A stretch of DNA of 64,000 nucleotides from Desulfosporosinus youngiae DSM 17734 (GCF_000244895.1 NZ_CM001441.1:558001-622000), one strand, 5' to 3'; positions 7,937-16,617 are shown, numbered from the stretch's first letter. The notes: generated by a model from the sequence alone, not told the origin. Numbers and translations: made by a program.

Positions 7937-9034
7937 ATGGCAGGCGAAGCAGTAAGTCTAGTCGGAGAAGTTATGAGATTTATTGATATTACACCAAAAA
8001 CAGCATTTTCCATGGCAGGATTGGGATTTTTAGGTGGTATGTTAAGTGGTTTTATTGGGAGTGGGGGCGCCTTTGTTATGACTCCGGGTATGATGGCCCT
8101 GGGAGTGCCAGGCATTGCTGCAGTAAGCTCAAACCTTGCCCACAAATTTGGCAAGGCAATCGTTGGGGCAAGAAAACATTCCAAAATGGGAAATGTGGAT
8201 GTTAAGCTGGGGATTTGCATGGTTATTTTCCTATTGCTAGGGGTTAATTTAGCAGTTTACCTCAATGAATTTATCTTTAACAGCATGGGTAAAGCAGGTT
8301 CAAACTTGTATATCAGTATGGTATTCGTTATTCTTTTATCCGCTCTTTCGGTATTTATTCTCAGGGATATTTTAAATCCTGACCATAAAAAGGGTGATAA
8401 ACCTAAAGGATTAGCTGAAAAACTGAGTCAAATCAACATTCCCCCGATGATTTATTTTAAAGTTGCGGATGTTCGTGTATCCCTATGGTTCGTCGCCTTA
8501 ATTGCCCTGGCAACGGGGTGGTTGGCGGGTACTGTTGGCGTTGGTGGGTTTATTGGAGTTCCGGCAATGATTTACGTCCTAGGTATTCCGACGATGGTGG
8601 CGGCAGGTACTGAGTTATTTTTGGCGATATTCTCCGGGGCCTCTGGTGCCTTTCAGTATGCGCTGAGCGGTTTTGTGGATATTCGTTTGGTTTTACTGCT
8701 TTATTTAGGTTCGCTGTTGGGCTTACACATCGGTGCAAATGCCACTAAAATGGTTTCTGAATTTCAAATAAAACTAGTAATGGCGGTAGTTATCGGTATG
8801 TCTGCTCTCAGCAGAGCCTTTGCAATTCCGAGCTATTTGGTGGATCTCAAAATAGCGAATTTTTCTCAAGGAGTTGCCACGGTTCTTGATTTTGCAGCTA
8901 CGGTTACACTGTATGGTGGTGCTATTCTCGGAGTATTAATGATCATTCGCTATATTATCCGGTTTAAGAAGGATAAGAAGACAGATATTCAATGTTCGGC
9001 ACAAAGTACCCTAAAACAAAGTTCAGCTAAGTAA
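7937..9034 (+). CDS. TauE/SafE family sulfite/anion exporter
   Basis: A 365-residue polytopic protein with two homologous halves that share glycine-rich signatures: GGMLSGFIGSGGAFVMTPGM (~30-50) and GWLAGTVGVGGFIGVPAMIY (~193-212). These are characteristic of the TauE/SafE (former DUF81) family, whose members export sulfite, sulfoacetate or other organic anions. AAAGGGGGT precedes the ATG. It sits between the small membrane protein and a UspA protein under a sigma-54 promoter. The substrate cannot be read from sequence. Confidence 0.88.
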   Translation: MAGEAVSLVGEVMRFIDITPKTAFSMAGLGFLGGMLSGFIGSGGAFVMTPGMMALGVPGIAAVSSNLAHKFGKAIVGARKHSKMGNVDVKLGICMVIFLLLGVNLAVYLNEFIFNSMGKAGSNLYISMVFVILLSALSVFILRDILNPDHKKGDKPKGLAEKLSQINIPPMIYFKVADVRVSLWFVALIALATGWLAGTVGVGGFIGVPAMIYVLGIPTMVAAGTELFLAIFSGASGAFQYALSGFVDIRLVLLLYLGSLLGLHIGANATKMVSEFQIKLVMAVVIGMSALSRAFAIPSYLVDLKIANFSQGVATVLDFAATVTLYGGAILGVLMIIRYIIRFKKDKKTDIQCSAQSTLKQSSAK

Positions 9035-9076
9035 GGCACTAAACTTATTTAATAAAATATGAGGTGATTATTTAGG

Positions 9077-9673
9077 ATGAATGAGGATTTATATAAGGTG
9101 CTGTTGTATTTTGATGGCTCACGGTATTCATTGTCTGCGGCCGTGTATACGGCCAACCTGTTCAATAGGCTATCTAACATGAGTTTAACGATTTTGCATG
9201 TTCAAGAAACTATCAAAGGGGCCAGGCCAGAGGATTATAATTTGATGGAACTATGGTCGGCCGGCCCTAACTTGGAATGGAAAAATGCTTTATTAGAAAA
9301 GGAAGAATCGGATCAATTAGACTTGTGTTCTAAACTATTTACTAAACTTAACGAAGTTTTTTGGGGGAAGGGATTGAGCATTACTCAAGAGGTTATCTTC
9401 GCTAATCCAACGATCCCTGATACCGTTGAGGCCATCATCGAATACGCCACTAAAAAGAATTTTGAATTAATCATCATGGGTACGCGAGGACCAAGTAGTT
9501 TGAAAGGGCTAATGTATGGCAGTCTGGCTCATAGCGTTCTGAACAAGTCCCATATACCAGTGCTGTTAATCAAGAAACTGCCTCAAGAGTTTATCGATCA
9601 TTTTTGCGCCGACCTCTCTGAGGAATCTAAACTTGTACGAAAAGATCATTTGTATTTGGCAAAAACTATGTAA
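9077..9673 (+). CDS. UspA-family universal stress protein
   Basis: A single Usp domain of 198 residues. The N-terminus KVLLYFDGSRYSLSA fits the first strand and Asp. The nucleotide-binding signature G-2x-G-9x-G-S/T is present as GTRGPSSLKGLMYGS (~135-149), and the C-terminus HIPVLLIKK is typical. It carries a ~25-residue C-terminal extension beyond the usual ~145-residue domain and an insertion near residues 45-75. It is the third gene of the sigma-54 operon, so it probably responds to the same signal as the exporter. ATP binding is expected from the motif. Confidence 0.88.
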   Translation: MNEDLYKVLLYFDGSRYSLSAAVYTANLFNRLSNMSLTILHVQETIKGARPEDYNLMELWSAGPNLEWKNALLEKEESDQLDLCSKLFTKLNEVFWGKGLSITQEVIFANPTIPDTVEAIIEYATKKNFELIIMGTRGPSSLKGLMYGSLAHSVLNKSHIPVLLIKKLPQEFIDHFCADLSEESKLVRKDHLYLAKTM

Positions 9674-9685
9674 TCGAATACCGCA

Positions 9686-9716
9686 ACAAACGTCTAGGGA
9701 TTCCCTAGACGTTTGT
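9686..9716. terminator. bidirectional terminator between convergent genes
   Basis: ACAAACGTCTAGGGA and its complement form a near-perfect 15-bp stem with almost no loop. It lies between the UspA stop and the DUF3786 stop. There is no strong T-tract on either side. Confidence 0.6.
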
Positions 9717-9735
9717 CATACCGCTCACGGGCTAT

Positions 9736-10386
9736 TTACAATACATAGTCCGTTTTAGCTTCTTTTAAGGCAAGCCTATATGAATTTACAACCTGGTTTT
9801 TGATAATGGTGCATAGCGCAGCACTGTCTTCGATATGCATTTGTTCTGATATTGTACTATCAAAGAGAATTTGACTGGCTGAAGGTATATCCTCTTCTCC
9901 TTCCCAGAAGTGCAGAAGAATCGGAATTCTGGGAGCAAAGAAACCTTTGGCGCTTAGATCAGCCTTGCCGTTTATCAATTCAAACCCCCCTTCTCTTAAA
10001 CTGCGGCGCAATATAGCTTTGTCACAACCGGAGAAAAAATCCCCTAAGGCTTCGATTGCATACTTTTTAATATGTGGATAGAAGACATTTCCACTGGGTA
10101 AATCACGGTAGGATATCCATTGACCGGAAAGAGGGATCGTTTTAGCGTAGGATAAATAATTAAGCAGGAGTAATCGTTTGTCCAGTGAATGGGAGGTTTC
10201 TGAAATAATTTGCCCTTCCGGATAGGATATTAAGATCGTCTGACCGAAGCTCTCGATACTGAAGCATTCGTTTGAAAAATCACAAAGGGAACGTTCCATA
10301 ATAGTCTGCGGCATCAATCTGCACAGATTTTCTCTGCTTTTCATAAATGCAGGAGCATACCCGCCTTCGAAATGATTATTGGTCAT
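9736..10386 (-). CDS. DUF3786 domain protein
   Basis: About 216 residues, soluble, matching DUF3786 by the SLDKRLLLLNYLSYAKTIPL, GQWISYRDLPSG and FEGGYAP features and by the C-terminal PRIPILLHFWEGEEDIPSAS block. GGAGGTGG precedes the ATG at 10386; the longer frame to 10416 has no ribosome site. In anaerobes this family is often near corrinoid or metal-cofactor genes, but nothing nearby supports a specific role here. It is a monocistronic, convergent gene. Confidence 0.75.
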   Translation of the reverse strand: MTNNHFEGGYAPAFMKSRENLCRLMPQTIMERSLCDFSNECFSIESFGQTILISYPEGQIISETSHSLDKRLLLLNYLSYAKTIPLSGQWISYRDLPSGNVFYPHIKKYAIEALGDFFSGCDKAILRRSLREGGFELINGKADLSAKGFFAPRIPILLHFWEGEEDIPSASQILFDSTISEQMHIEDSAALCTIIKNQVVNSYRLALKEAKTDYVL

Positions 10387-10503
10387 TGCCGGCCACCTCC
10401 ATAATATACCTGTCATAATCTAAGTTATTCTTGTTTTTATCGGTGTACTCCTTCTAATTAGGAAGAATTTTTAGTTTTGTTTTGAGGCTTGAGGAGGCAA
10501 AGC

Positions 10504-10614
10504 GTGTTGATTTTAGACGAAAACTTATGGTTGACGGAAGGGGACATTGATGATATTATAACCCTAAAGAAGATTGATAATGATTATCAATACCAACATA
10601 AACCTTACGGATAG
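10504..10614 (+). CDS. possible 36-residue small ORF
   Basis: A GTG start lies 6 nt after GAGGAGG and opens a 36-codon frame, acidic in its first half (GTG, then LILDENLWLTEGDIDDIITL), ending KPYG-stop. I recognise no family. The Fur-box-like palindrome at 10573-10591 lies inside the frame, so this may simply be promoter DNA of the next gene with an accidental ribosome site. Confidence 0.25.
   Translation: MLILDENLWLTEGDIDDIITLKKIDNDYQYQHKPYG
10573..10591. promoter_or_regulatory. Fur-box-like perfect palindrome
   Basis: ATTGATAATGATTATCAAT is a perfect 9-1-9 inverted repeat and contains TGATAATGATTATCA, an exact fit to the Bacillus Fur 7-1-7 box. It lies about 370 bp before the DUF2325 start. 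PerR/Zur boxes are related, so the regulator's identity is inference. Confidence 0.65.
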
Positions 10615-10751
10615 GAATAATACAAACCTAACATAATACTTTGAACCACAATACTTTGAAGCATAATACGTATCACTTTATGCTGAACTATTTTTTAGAG
10701 GTTATTTTCCGAAGATAGGGATTCTGAAGGAATTTTTTTTAAAATTAAAGA

Positions 10752-10766
10752 TGAGAATGGTTATCA
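10752..10766. promoter_or_regulatory. second Fur-box-like site
   Basis: TGAGAATGGTTATCA differs from the 7-1-7 Fur consensus at two positions. Together with the palindrome at 10573 it gives two Fur-type sites in the 10387-10961 gap, otherwise AT-rich and without recognisable genes. Confidence 0.4.
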
Positions 10767-10961
10767 ACAAAAAGGTGCATAAAGGGTGCTTAAACAGCGG
10801 CTGCGATGGAGAAGCCCATCATAGCTTTCGGAAATACATAATAAGAGCATCCTGGCCAGCGTCAAAGAAATTTGCAAGCAAAGCAAGTATTATTACTATT
10901 CAATAAACGATCAAAGTGAATGCAGGCAGGTAGTAAAAAAATCGTAGGAGGCGGTAAGATA

Positions 10962-11252
10962 ATGAGTATCGTATTAGTTGGTGGTCACGACAGAATGCAT
11001 AGCGAATACATGGGAATTTGCTCTAAGCGCGGACATAATGTAAAAGTCTATACCCAGATGCCTACTAAGTTTGATAAGGTAATCGGATCGCCTGATGGAA
11101 TTGTTTTATTCACTTCGACGGTCTCCCATAAAATGATTCACACGGCAGTTAAAGAAGCGAAGAGGAAGAAAATACCGGTATTCAGAAGTCATAGCAGCAG
11201 TGGTGCTTCCTTGGATAGACTGCTGGACGAACTTGAAGATAAGATCGTGTAG
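10962..11252 (+). CDS. DUF2325 domain protein
   Basis: A 96-residue single-domain protein. It begins MSIVLVGGHDRMHSEYMGIC (a Rossmann-like first strand with GGHDRM), then CSKRGHNVKVYTQMP, a central DGIVLFTSTVSH strand, and KKIPVFRSHSSSGASLDRLL. All are DUF2325 features. TAGGAGGCGG precedes the chosen ATG; the longer frame from 10920 lacks a ribosome site. The function of the family is unknown. The upstream Fur-like boxes suggest metal-responsive expression, and the HD-GYP gene follows 48 bp later. Confidence 0.8.
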   Translation: MSIVLVGGHDRMHSEYMGICSKRGHNVKVYTQMPTKFDKVIGSPDGIVLFTSTVSHKMIHTAVKEAKRKKIPVFRSHSSSGASLDRLLDELEDKIV

Positions 11253-11300
11253 AATCAAGGGGCATAAGCTGTTATCGACGATCAGGCGGAGGAAACATCA

Positions 11301-11960
11301 ATGTTTCAATTCATACAACGATTTTTACGACAGCAACACTTCCACGATATCATTGAGTGTTTAGCAACTGCTCTGGAAGCGAAGGATTTGTATACAAGCG
11401 GTCATTCTTCCAGGGTCGGAGATATGTCCTATGACTTGGGACGTGCCATGGGGCTTAAAGGTTTGGAACTGGAAAACATTCATATAGCTGCACATCTTCA
11501 TGATATTGGCAAGATGGGTATTTCAGAAACCATTTTAAACAAAAGAGATAGACTTCTGCCTCATGAATGGGCTCAAATCCAAACCCATCCGGAGATTGGC
11601 TATAAAATTCTAGCTAAATCAAAAGGGCTCAAAGAAATCGCTGAAATCGTGCTTCACCATCATGAAAGATGGGACGGAAAAGGATATCCTAGTGGCTTGC
11701 GAGAGAATGAAATACCACTGGGTTCAAGAATTATTGGGGTTGCCGATTCTATCGACGCAATCACTTCGGCCCGGCCGTATCGCAAGGCTTTATCCTGGGA
11801 GGAATGCTGGGACGAAATACTCCTGAACAAAGGTATACAATTCGACCCTTTGGCCGTGGAAGCCACTGAAAAACTGTTGAAAAAATGGCGGGCCGGATGG
11901 CTGGGATCTCAAAATAAGGGCGTCTATAGGGAACCAAGAATGAATGGGAGCGTTGTATAA
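11301..11960 (+). CDS. HD-GYP domain protein (probable c-di-GMP phosphodiesterase)
   Basis: 219 residues, nearly all one HD-GYP domain. Visible metal and substrate motifs are YTSGHSSRV, HLHDIGK (the HD pair), HPEIGYKIL, VLHHHERWDGKGYPSG (HHE plus the diagnostic GYP) and DSIDAITSARPYRKAL. There is no receiver, PAS or membrane segment, so its activity may be controlled through protein partners or expression. It should hydrolyse c-di-GMP to pGpG or GMP. A GGDEF protein lies 2 kb downstream and a c-di-GMP-I riboswitch at 33.5 kb. The C-terminal ~25 residues are variable, and the stop codon falls inside the terminator hairpin. Confidence 0.92.
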   Translation: MFQFIQRFLRQQHFHDIIECLATALEAKDLYTSGHSSRVGDMSYDLGRAMGLKGLELENIHIAAHLHDIGKMGISETILNKRDRLLPHEWAQIQTHPEIGYKILAKSKGLKEIAEIVLHHHERWDGKGYPSGLRENEIPLGSRIIGVADSIDAITSARPYRKALSWEECWDEILLNKGIQFDPLAVEATEKLLKKWRAGWLGSQNKGVYREPRMNGSVV

Positions 11961-11977
11961 CGCTCCCATTCATTCTT
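11937..11977 (+). terminator. terminator hairpin overlapping the HD-GYP stop codon
   Basis: AAGAATGAATGGGAGCGTT and its complement form a 19-bp perfect stem with a 3-nt loop. The stop codon lies at the start of the right arm. It can act on both strands, since the flavo-diiron gene converges on it. Confidence 0.7.
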
Positions 11978-11998
11978 GATAGTTACAGGGTAGACAAC

Positions 11999-13195
11999 TT
12001 ACTTAAGTGCTTCCCCGATACTCCGGCCAAGTTCCAGACAACTGGCTTCCGCATCACTATCCGGATTCCAAGTTACTCGCAAGCCTTCATTAATAAGTTC
12101 AAATCCGCCTTTGCTTAACTCAGACGATATAAGTTTAGTATTTTCACCGCTCCAGCCATAACTGCCGAAGGCGGCCGCTTTTTTATTTTTAAACCCTAAG
12201 CCTTTAATCATTTCCAGAATCCCGGCAACTGAGAAAAGGATACCTTTATTGATAGTAGGCGAACCTACCAGAATAGCTTTTGATTTAAAGACTTCGGAAA
12301 TAATATCATTTTTATCCGTATGAGTGGAATTGCAATTAAACAGCTTGACGGTGACCGAGCTGTCACTTTGCTTGATCCCGGCAGCAATCTTTTCAGCCAT
12401 TTGCTTGGTGCTGTTCCACATTGTATCGTAGATAATCGTAATTTGATTTTCCTGGTAATCCTTCGCCCAGTCCATATATTTATTAACAATTTGCAGGGGA
12501 TTATTACGCCAGATAACACCATGACTCGGACAAATCAAATCGACGGGCAGGTTAAAGCTTAAGATCTCGTTGATTTTATTCTCCACCATTTTACTGAAGG
12601 GAGTCAGGATATTAGCATAGTATTTAAGGGCTTCCTGATATAACTCGGCTTGGTCAACTAAGTCATTAAACATATGCTCTGACGCTAAATGCTGACCAAA
12701 TCCGTCATTGCTGAAAAGAATATTATCCCCGGTCATATAAGTAAACATCGTGTCAGGCCAATGAAGCATTCTGGCCTCCACAAAAATAAACTCCTTTGAG
12801 CCAAGGCTGAGTTTATCGCCTGTTTTAACGGGGATGAAATTCCAATCCTGGTGATACTGGCCTTTTAAGGATTTAATGGCATTAGCGGTACAGTAGATAG
12901 GAGTATCTGGAATTTCCCTCATCAACTCAGGTAAAGCCCCACTATGATCAGGTTCGCCATGATTGGCAATAATGTAATCAATCGAATTCAGATCAATTTC
13001 CTGCTTTAGTTTAGAGACGAATTCCTTGGCAAAAGGAGTCCAAACAGTATCGATAAGAGCTGTTTTTTCATCACGGACAAGGTATGAGTTATAGCTGGAA
13101 CCCCGATGTGTGGAGTATTCGTCACCATGGAACTTTTGCAGTTCCCAGTCTATTTTGCCAACCCATTTTACACATTTGTTAATTTCAAAACTCAT
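11999..13195 (-). CDS. A-type flavo-diiron protein (FprA/ROO-like O2 or NO reductase)
   Basis: A 398-residue cytoplasmic protein. An N-terminal metallo-beta-lactamase diiron domain (~1-250) has ligand motif HGEPDH (~79-84), further ligands in EARMLHWPDTM and SNDGFGQH, and CPSHG. A C-terminal flavodoxin domain (~255-395) has the FMN loop YDTMWNSTKQMA. There is no rubredoxin or flavin-reductase extension, so it needs external electron donors. These enzymes reduce O2 to water or NO to N2O and protect strict anaerobes. Start is ATG after AGGAGGTTGT. It has an unusually long ~500-bp upstream region holding the structured segment described at 13270. Confidence 0.95.
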   Translation of the reverse strand: MSFEINKCVKWVGKIDWELQKFHGDEYSTHRGSSYNSYLVRDEKTALIDTVWTPFAKEFVSKLKQEIDLNSIDYIIANHGEPDHSGALPELMREIPDTPIYCTANAIKSLKGQYHQDWNFIPVKTGDKLSLGSKEFIFVEARMLHWPDTMFTYMTGDNILFSNDGFGQHLASEHMFNDLVDQAELYQEALKYYANILTPFSKMVENKINEILSFNLPVDLICPSHGVIWRNNPLQIVNKYMDWAKDYQENQITIIYDTMWNSTKQMAEKIAAGIKQSDSSVTVKLFNCNSTHTDKNDIISEVFKSKAILVGSPTINKGILFSVAGILEMIKGLGFKNKKAAAFGSYGWSGENTKLISSELSKGGFELINEGLRVTWNPDSDAEASCLELGRSIGEALK

Positions 13196-13225
13196 AATAC
13201 AACCTCCTAAAGTTTATTTAAGCGC

Positions 13226-13258
13226 AGGACCCCGCTTTCCCAGTTGGGAGCAGGGTCT
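13226..13258. terminator. strong hairpin between the flavo-diiron gene and the structured segment
   Basis: GACCC/GGGTC outer pairs and GCT-CCCA/TGGG-AGC inner pairs enclose a tiny GT loop. No long T-tract follows on either strand. It could be the 5' hairpin of the adjacent RNA or an attenuator in the flavo-diiron leader. Confidence 0.4.
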
Positions 13259-13269
13259 TGTTCATCTTT

Positions 13270-13660
13270 AAGTCCTAACGCGCCCTACCCTGAAAGAAGA
13301 ACCTAAAGACATGCAGAAGAATCCCTTGGCCCGCAAGCAGGGCAGCTTCGTCCACAGAAGCGAACCCATTGCATGGAGAGGCGGTAAAAGCCCACAAGAC
13401 GGTGCGGGGATACGGAGCCACGGGTTCACATCAGGTATTACCCTGAGGTTTGGCACGAAAGTGTCCGGTGGACAGTTTCGCCGAAGCGGCTATCTCCAAA
13501 GAATACTTATCCGCTGAAGGTAGTCCCGCACCGGCGAGTGGGCGAGCCTCGGAGTACTGAGTGAACGGATGTGCGAGAAGCTGACCGACCCGAGAGCACT
13601 CCCGTTTTCATCCTCTGCTGGTGCCGCGACAGCGGCCTGAGGGTCTATTTCGAAACCTAA
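13270..13660 (+). ncRNA. candidate large structured non-coding RNA (family not assigned)
   Basis: This ~390-nt GC-rich segment has no credible ORF and many nested stems. A long-range pair joins GGTGCGGG (13401-13408) with CCCGCACC (13524-13531). Inside it are GGCAC-GAAA-GTGTC with a GNRA tetraloop (about 13450-13463), GTCC-GGT-GGAC, and AGCGG/CCGCT. Outside it are GCTTC/GAAGC, CATGCA/TGCATG, GAGTG/CACTC, CTCGG/CCGAG and GCCGC-GACA-GCGGC. The GAAA loop and a G-U pair in its stem favour the plus strand, which has no gene downstream in that direction. It does not fit RNase P, tmRNA, SRP or 6S as I know them. An orphan HEARO/OMEGA-type RNA or a group II intron remnant is possible but unconfirmed. 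Confidence 0.45.
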
Positions 13661-13708
13661 TCTTCAACGTCAGTTGAACAAGTTCACTTGGACTACCTTA
13701 GAGAACTG

Positions 13709-14914
13709 TTAACCGGATAAGTCAGCTAATTTATAACGGTTGCGCCCCCCCTGTTTTGCCTGATAAAGAGCATTATCCGCAGCTTCAATTAATGTCTCCG
13801 GTTGCTTTGCGGGATCAGCATACCCAATTGCCACTCCCAGACTAATCGTAACCTTTGGAGTAATCGAGGAAAGGAGATGAGGTATTTCAAGGCCTTCCAC
13901 ATTAACACGCAGAGTTTCAGCAATTTTCAAGGCACCTTCGACGTCCGTGTTGGAGAGGACGGCTATAAATTCTTCCCCGCCATAACGAGCCACAAAATCC
14001 CCTTGCCGTTTGAGAGAGCTCTTTAAAGAAGCCGCCACTTTCTTAAGGCATTCATCCCCTTGCAAGTGACCATAAGTATCATTATAGGCTTTAAAAAAAT
14101 CAATATCGCATAATATGAGTGCGATAGGCTCGCGAGTATAGGTCGCCTGCAGCCATAGCTGTTCAAAAAACTGGTTAAAATGACGGCGGTTGGCGATACC
14201 TGTTAAACCATCGACTGAGGAAAGAAGACTTAGTTCCTGATTTGCTTTCTCTAATTGAGACCTTTCTCTGAATAAAGTGTTTGCTAATGGCCGGAAAATA
14301 TACAAACCCAGAAACACAAGGGTGAGAAGAATGGTCAAGCCGCTGCTGATCTCAACCATCCGAAGATGCTGAACCTTGGCCTCACTTTCCCGCTGATACA
14401 TGGATACAATTTGATCGAGAGATTCCAAGAGGTTTTCACTGTTATGAAGCAGATAAGCAAGGTGGGGATTATCAGAATTAAGTAAGTGTTCAGGTTCATC
14501 AGCTAAAGCCAGAGCCTCAGATAGATATTGATTTATTTGTGAGTTCATATTTATAGGCGGGCTGAAATACACTTCCTGCATCTGAGGAGATAAGTTGTGG
14601 GATGCGGTCAGATTAGGATTACCTTTGACTAATGCCAGGTGATTTGTCTTTACCTGATCGATAATACTCCGCAGTTGCTTTCGAGTTCGATCACGCTCGG
14701 TTGAATCTGCAATGTAAACCAGCTCAACACTCAGAAGAGCTGCTTTCTGAGACAACCAGCGCTGACTGCCGCTTAAATTCACGAGCAGCGCACTATCCCT
14801 TTGTGTCAAGATACTTAAATACATGGTTATGAACGTTGCAAGGGTCAATAAGGCAATCAAACTTAAAGCGGTAACATAGGCGCGTGTTAATTTAGATAGG
14901 GAACGGATCGTCAT
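13709..14914 (-). CDS. membrane-anchored GGDEF diguanylate cyclase with PilJ/NarX-like sensor region
   Basis: About 401 residues: TM1 (~12-35), a helical periplasmic region (~36-200) with NLSGSQRWLSQKAALLSVEL, reminiscent of the type IV pili/NarX N-terminal sensor, TM2 (~205-228), a short coiled linker, then GGDEF (~245-400). The active-site motif is RYGGEEF, with LTGIANRRHF and DIDFFKAYNDTYGH also present. The canonical RxxD inhibitory site is not obvious. ATG at 14914 follows AGGGGGA; the longer TTG frame to 14959 lacks a well-spaced site. It should make c-di-GMP, opposing the HD-GYP protein upstream and feeding the riboswitch near 33.5 kb. Confidence 0.9.
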   Translation of the reverse strand: MTIRSLSKLTRAYVTALSLIALLTLATFITMYLSILTQRDSALLVNLSGSQRWLSQKAALLSVELVYIADSTERDRTRKQLRSIIDQVKTNHLALVKGNPNLTASHNLSPQMQEVYFSPPINMNSQINQYLSEALALADEPEHLLNSDNPHLAYLLHNSENLLESLDQIVSMYQRESEAKVQHLRMVEISSGLTILLTLVFLGLYIFRPLANTLFRERSQLEKANQELSLLSSVDGLTGIANRRHFNQFFEQLWLQATYTREPIALILCDIDFFKAYNDTYGHLQGDECLKKVAASLKSSLKRQGDFVARYGGEEFIAVLSNTDVEGALKIAETLRVNVEGLEIPHLLSSITPKVTISLGVAIGYADPAKQPETLIEAADNALYQAKQGGRNRYKLADLSG

Positions 14915-15151
14915 AGGTATTATTCCCCCTGGCCAGGTTCCTCTCCTTAAAATAATCAATTTCTACGTTCCTGAACAATAATCCTGCATTACGAGAGAAA
15001 TATTTTAAAGAAATTACAAAGTGGAAAGCAGTCTAAGAAAAGTTTGCCCTGTTGGTCTTAGATTAATTAAATCTCTGTAATATTACTGATAAGCAACTTT
15101 GAAACCAAAGCGTTTCATCAATTGAAAATTAATGGTTTATACTATAAAAGT

Positions 15152-15188
15152 AGGGTAGTTGGTGCATTGTCAATGCATCAACTACCCT
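15152..15188 (-). terminator. terminator of the cytochrome c gene
   Basis: AGGGTAGTTGGTGCATTG and its near-complement form an ~18-bp stem with one loop base. On the minus strand it is followed by ACTTTTATAG. It lies 20 bp past the cytochrome stop. Confidence 0.75.
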
Positions 15189-15209
15189 TGCCTTATTTGA
15201 AAGGTGAGA

Positions 15210-16280
15210 CTACTTAGCCAGTGCAGGCAGCTGTTTCTTAATCAGTTCGATTAATGTAGGATTTTTTATCTCAATCGGCTTTGTTGCCGGATCATCCTGA
15301 AGATCTTCATATTTCATTGCCCCGAAACTATGATCTCTTGTGAAGTGTCCGCGTTCATCCGTTGGGTTTTTCCACATTAGTTTATCCAGATCGAAGGTTT
15401 TTCCAGCGTGACATTTAGCGCAGTTATCGGTTGGTTTGTCCGATGGAAGGAGAGAACCATTAGCATTCGCTTTATGAGTGGTATGGCAAGTCTGGCATTG
15501 ATTCAGTTGTAAACTCTGAGCATGTTTGCTTGCAAAGTAATTGCGGGTACCATAGTGGGTATTAGCGATAAAGTTGCCTTGGGCATCTTTGGATGGATTG
15601 CTTTCATGACAGGTATTGCATGATTTTCTTGCCATATCAGGACTCATTGTTCCCTTCTTATCGGTAGCACTTACGTGATTTTCACCAGGGCCGTGACAGG
15701 ACTCGCAAGATATGCCATAGCTGGGAGATCCGGTTTCGACACCAGGAGAATGGCATTTTCCGCAGGTATAACTTTCAGCAGTCCAATCATTTTTGCCATC
15801 CTTATCGACATCGGCTTGCTTTGGGGATTCGACCGTCCATTTATCATTTGTTTTCGTAAGAGATCCCACACGATAATATTGCTCTTTAAATCCGGCTTCT
15901 TTAGGTATTTCAGCAACAATATAATGGTCCATCATGACTCCGTAAACTTTTGCTTTAGATAAGTCAAGAGTTGTGGAGGTTGGTTTGTCTTTATTAGCTG
16001 AATCAAAGATGGTAATTGGCTCTAAAGGTTTATCCAGAGGAAAATCAGCAAGAGGCTTAAAGGCTACGTGATGTTTCGTATGAGTGACACTTTCATAGGT
16101 CTCGCTGTGACAGGCTTTACATGAATCCTCCCCTACATAAGATACCTTTGGTGTTTCAGTTAGTTGAGGCCCAGTCGGCTGAGGAGTTGGGGTTTCATCT
16201 GCCTTGTTACATCCCATAGCCAATGCCGTCAAGAATGTAAGGGAGATAATTGAGGCTAAGAAAGGCTTTTTCCAGTTCAT
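15210..16280 (-). CDS. lipoprotein hexaheme cytochrome c (cytochrome c554-like)
   Basis: 356 residues. The signal peptide ends in lipobox LAMGC (Cys at ~24), followed by a Thr/Pro-rich tether, so the protein is anchored on the outer face of the membrane. Six CxxCH heme sites are visible: CKACH, CGKCH, CESCH, CNTCH, CQTCH and CAKCH. Spacing and the CESCHGPGENH motif resemble the cytochrome c554/multiheme family. It likely passes electrons between the quinone pool and extracytoplasmic acceptors. SD AAAGGAGGAAC precedes the ATG. It is divergent from the Cache-HAMP-HTH regulator, which is a candidate controller. Confidence 0.93.
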   Translation of the reverse strand: MNWKKPFLASIISLTFLTALAMGCNKADETPTPQPTGPQLTETPKVSYVGEDSCKACHSETYESVTHTKHHVAFKPLADFPLDKPLEPITIFDSANKDKPTSTTLDLSKAKVYGVMMDHYIVAEIPKEAGFKEQYYRVGSLTKTNDKWTVESPKQADVDKDGKNDWTAESYTCGKCHSPGVETGSPSYGISCESCHGPGENHVSATDKKGTMSPDMARKSCNTCHESNPSKDAQGNFIANTHYGTRNYFASKHAQSLQLNQCQTCHTTHKANANGSLLPSDKPTDNCAKCHAGKTFDLDKLMWKNPTDERGHFTRDHSFGAMKYEDLQDDPATKPIEIKNPTLIELIKKQLPALAK

Positions 16281-16450
16281 TGAGTCGTTCCTCCTTTAAT
16301 CTATCCATTAGGTGATATGATATTGTGTTGACCAAAGCTTTAAACATTTGCTTTCATTGTGCTCTTAGTTTGCTTAGAAATTAAACGGTTAATGCTTATA
16401 TATAAACAGAATTTGCATGAAATTTATGGAAAATAGTTTGTGTCAGGTTG

Positions 16451-16459
16451 TGTTATAAT
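16451..16459 (+). promoter_or_regulatory. extended -10 promoter of the Cache-HAMP-HTH gene
   Basis: TGTTATAAT is a perfect TGn-TATAAT. It lies ~160 bp before the GTG start, so the transcript would have a long AT-rich leader (16470-16600), in which I see no structure. The rest of the 16281-16617 gap shows only the divergent gene's ribosome site. Confidence 0.5.
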
Positions 16460-16617
16460 TAGTCTAAAAAGCATGGTTGAAAGAATGGATGAAATCATAA
16501 ATATTTATTTTTTTCAATAAATATTGTCTAAATAGAGGTTTTATTAATATTATTATCGAAGTTACTCTAAATATTTTGTTTGAATTAATAGATATTAAGC
16601 CGAAAGAGGTGAACTAT

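Noticed and set aside
13311-13517. Short open frames (both strands) inside the structured segment at 13.3-13.5 kb
   Set aside because: Starts lack ribosome sites and the DNA is better explained by base-paired RNA structure.
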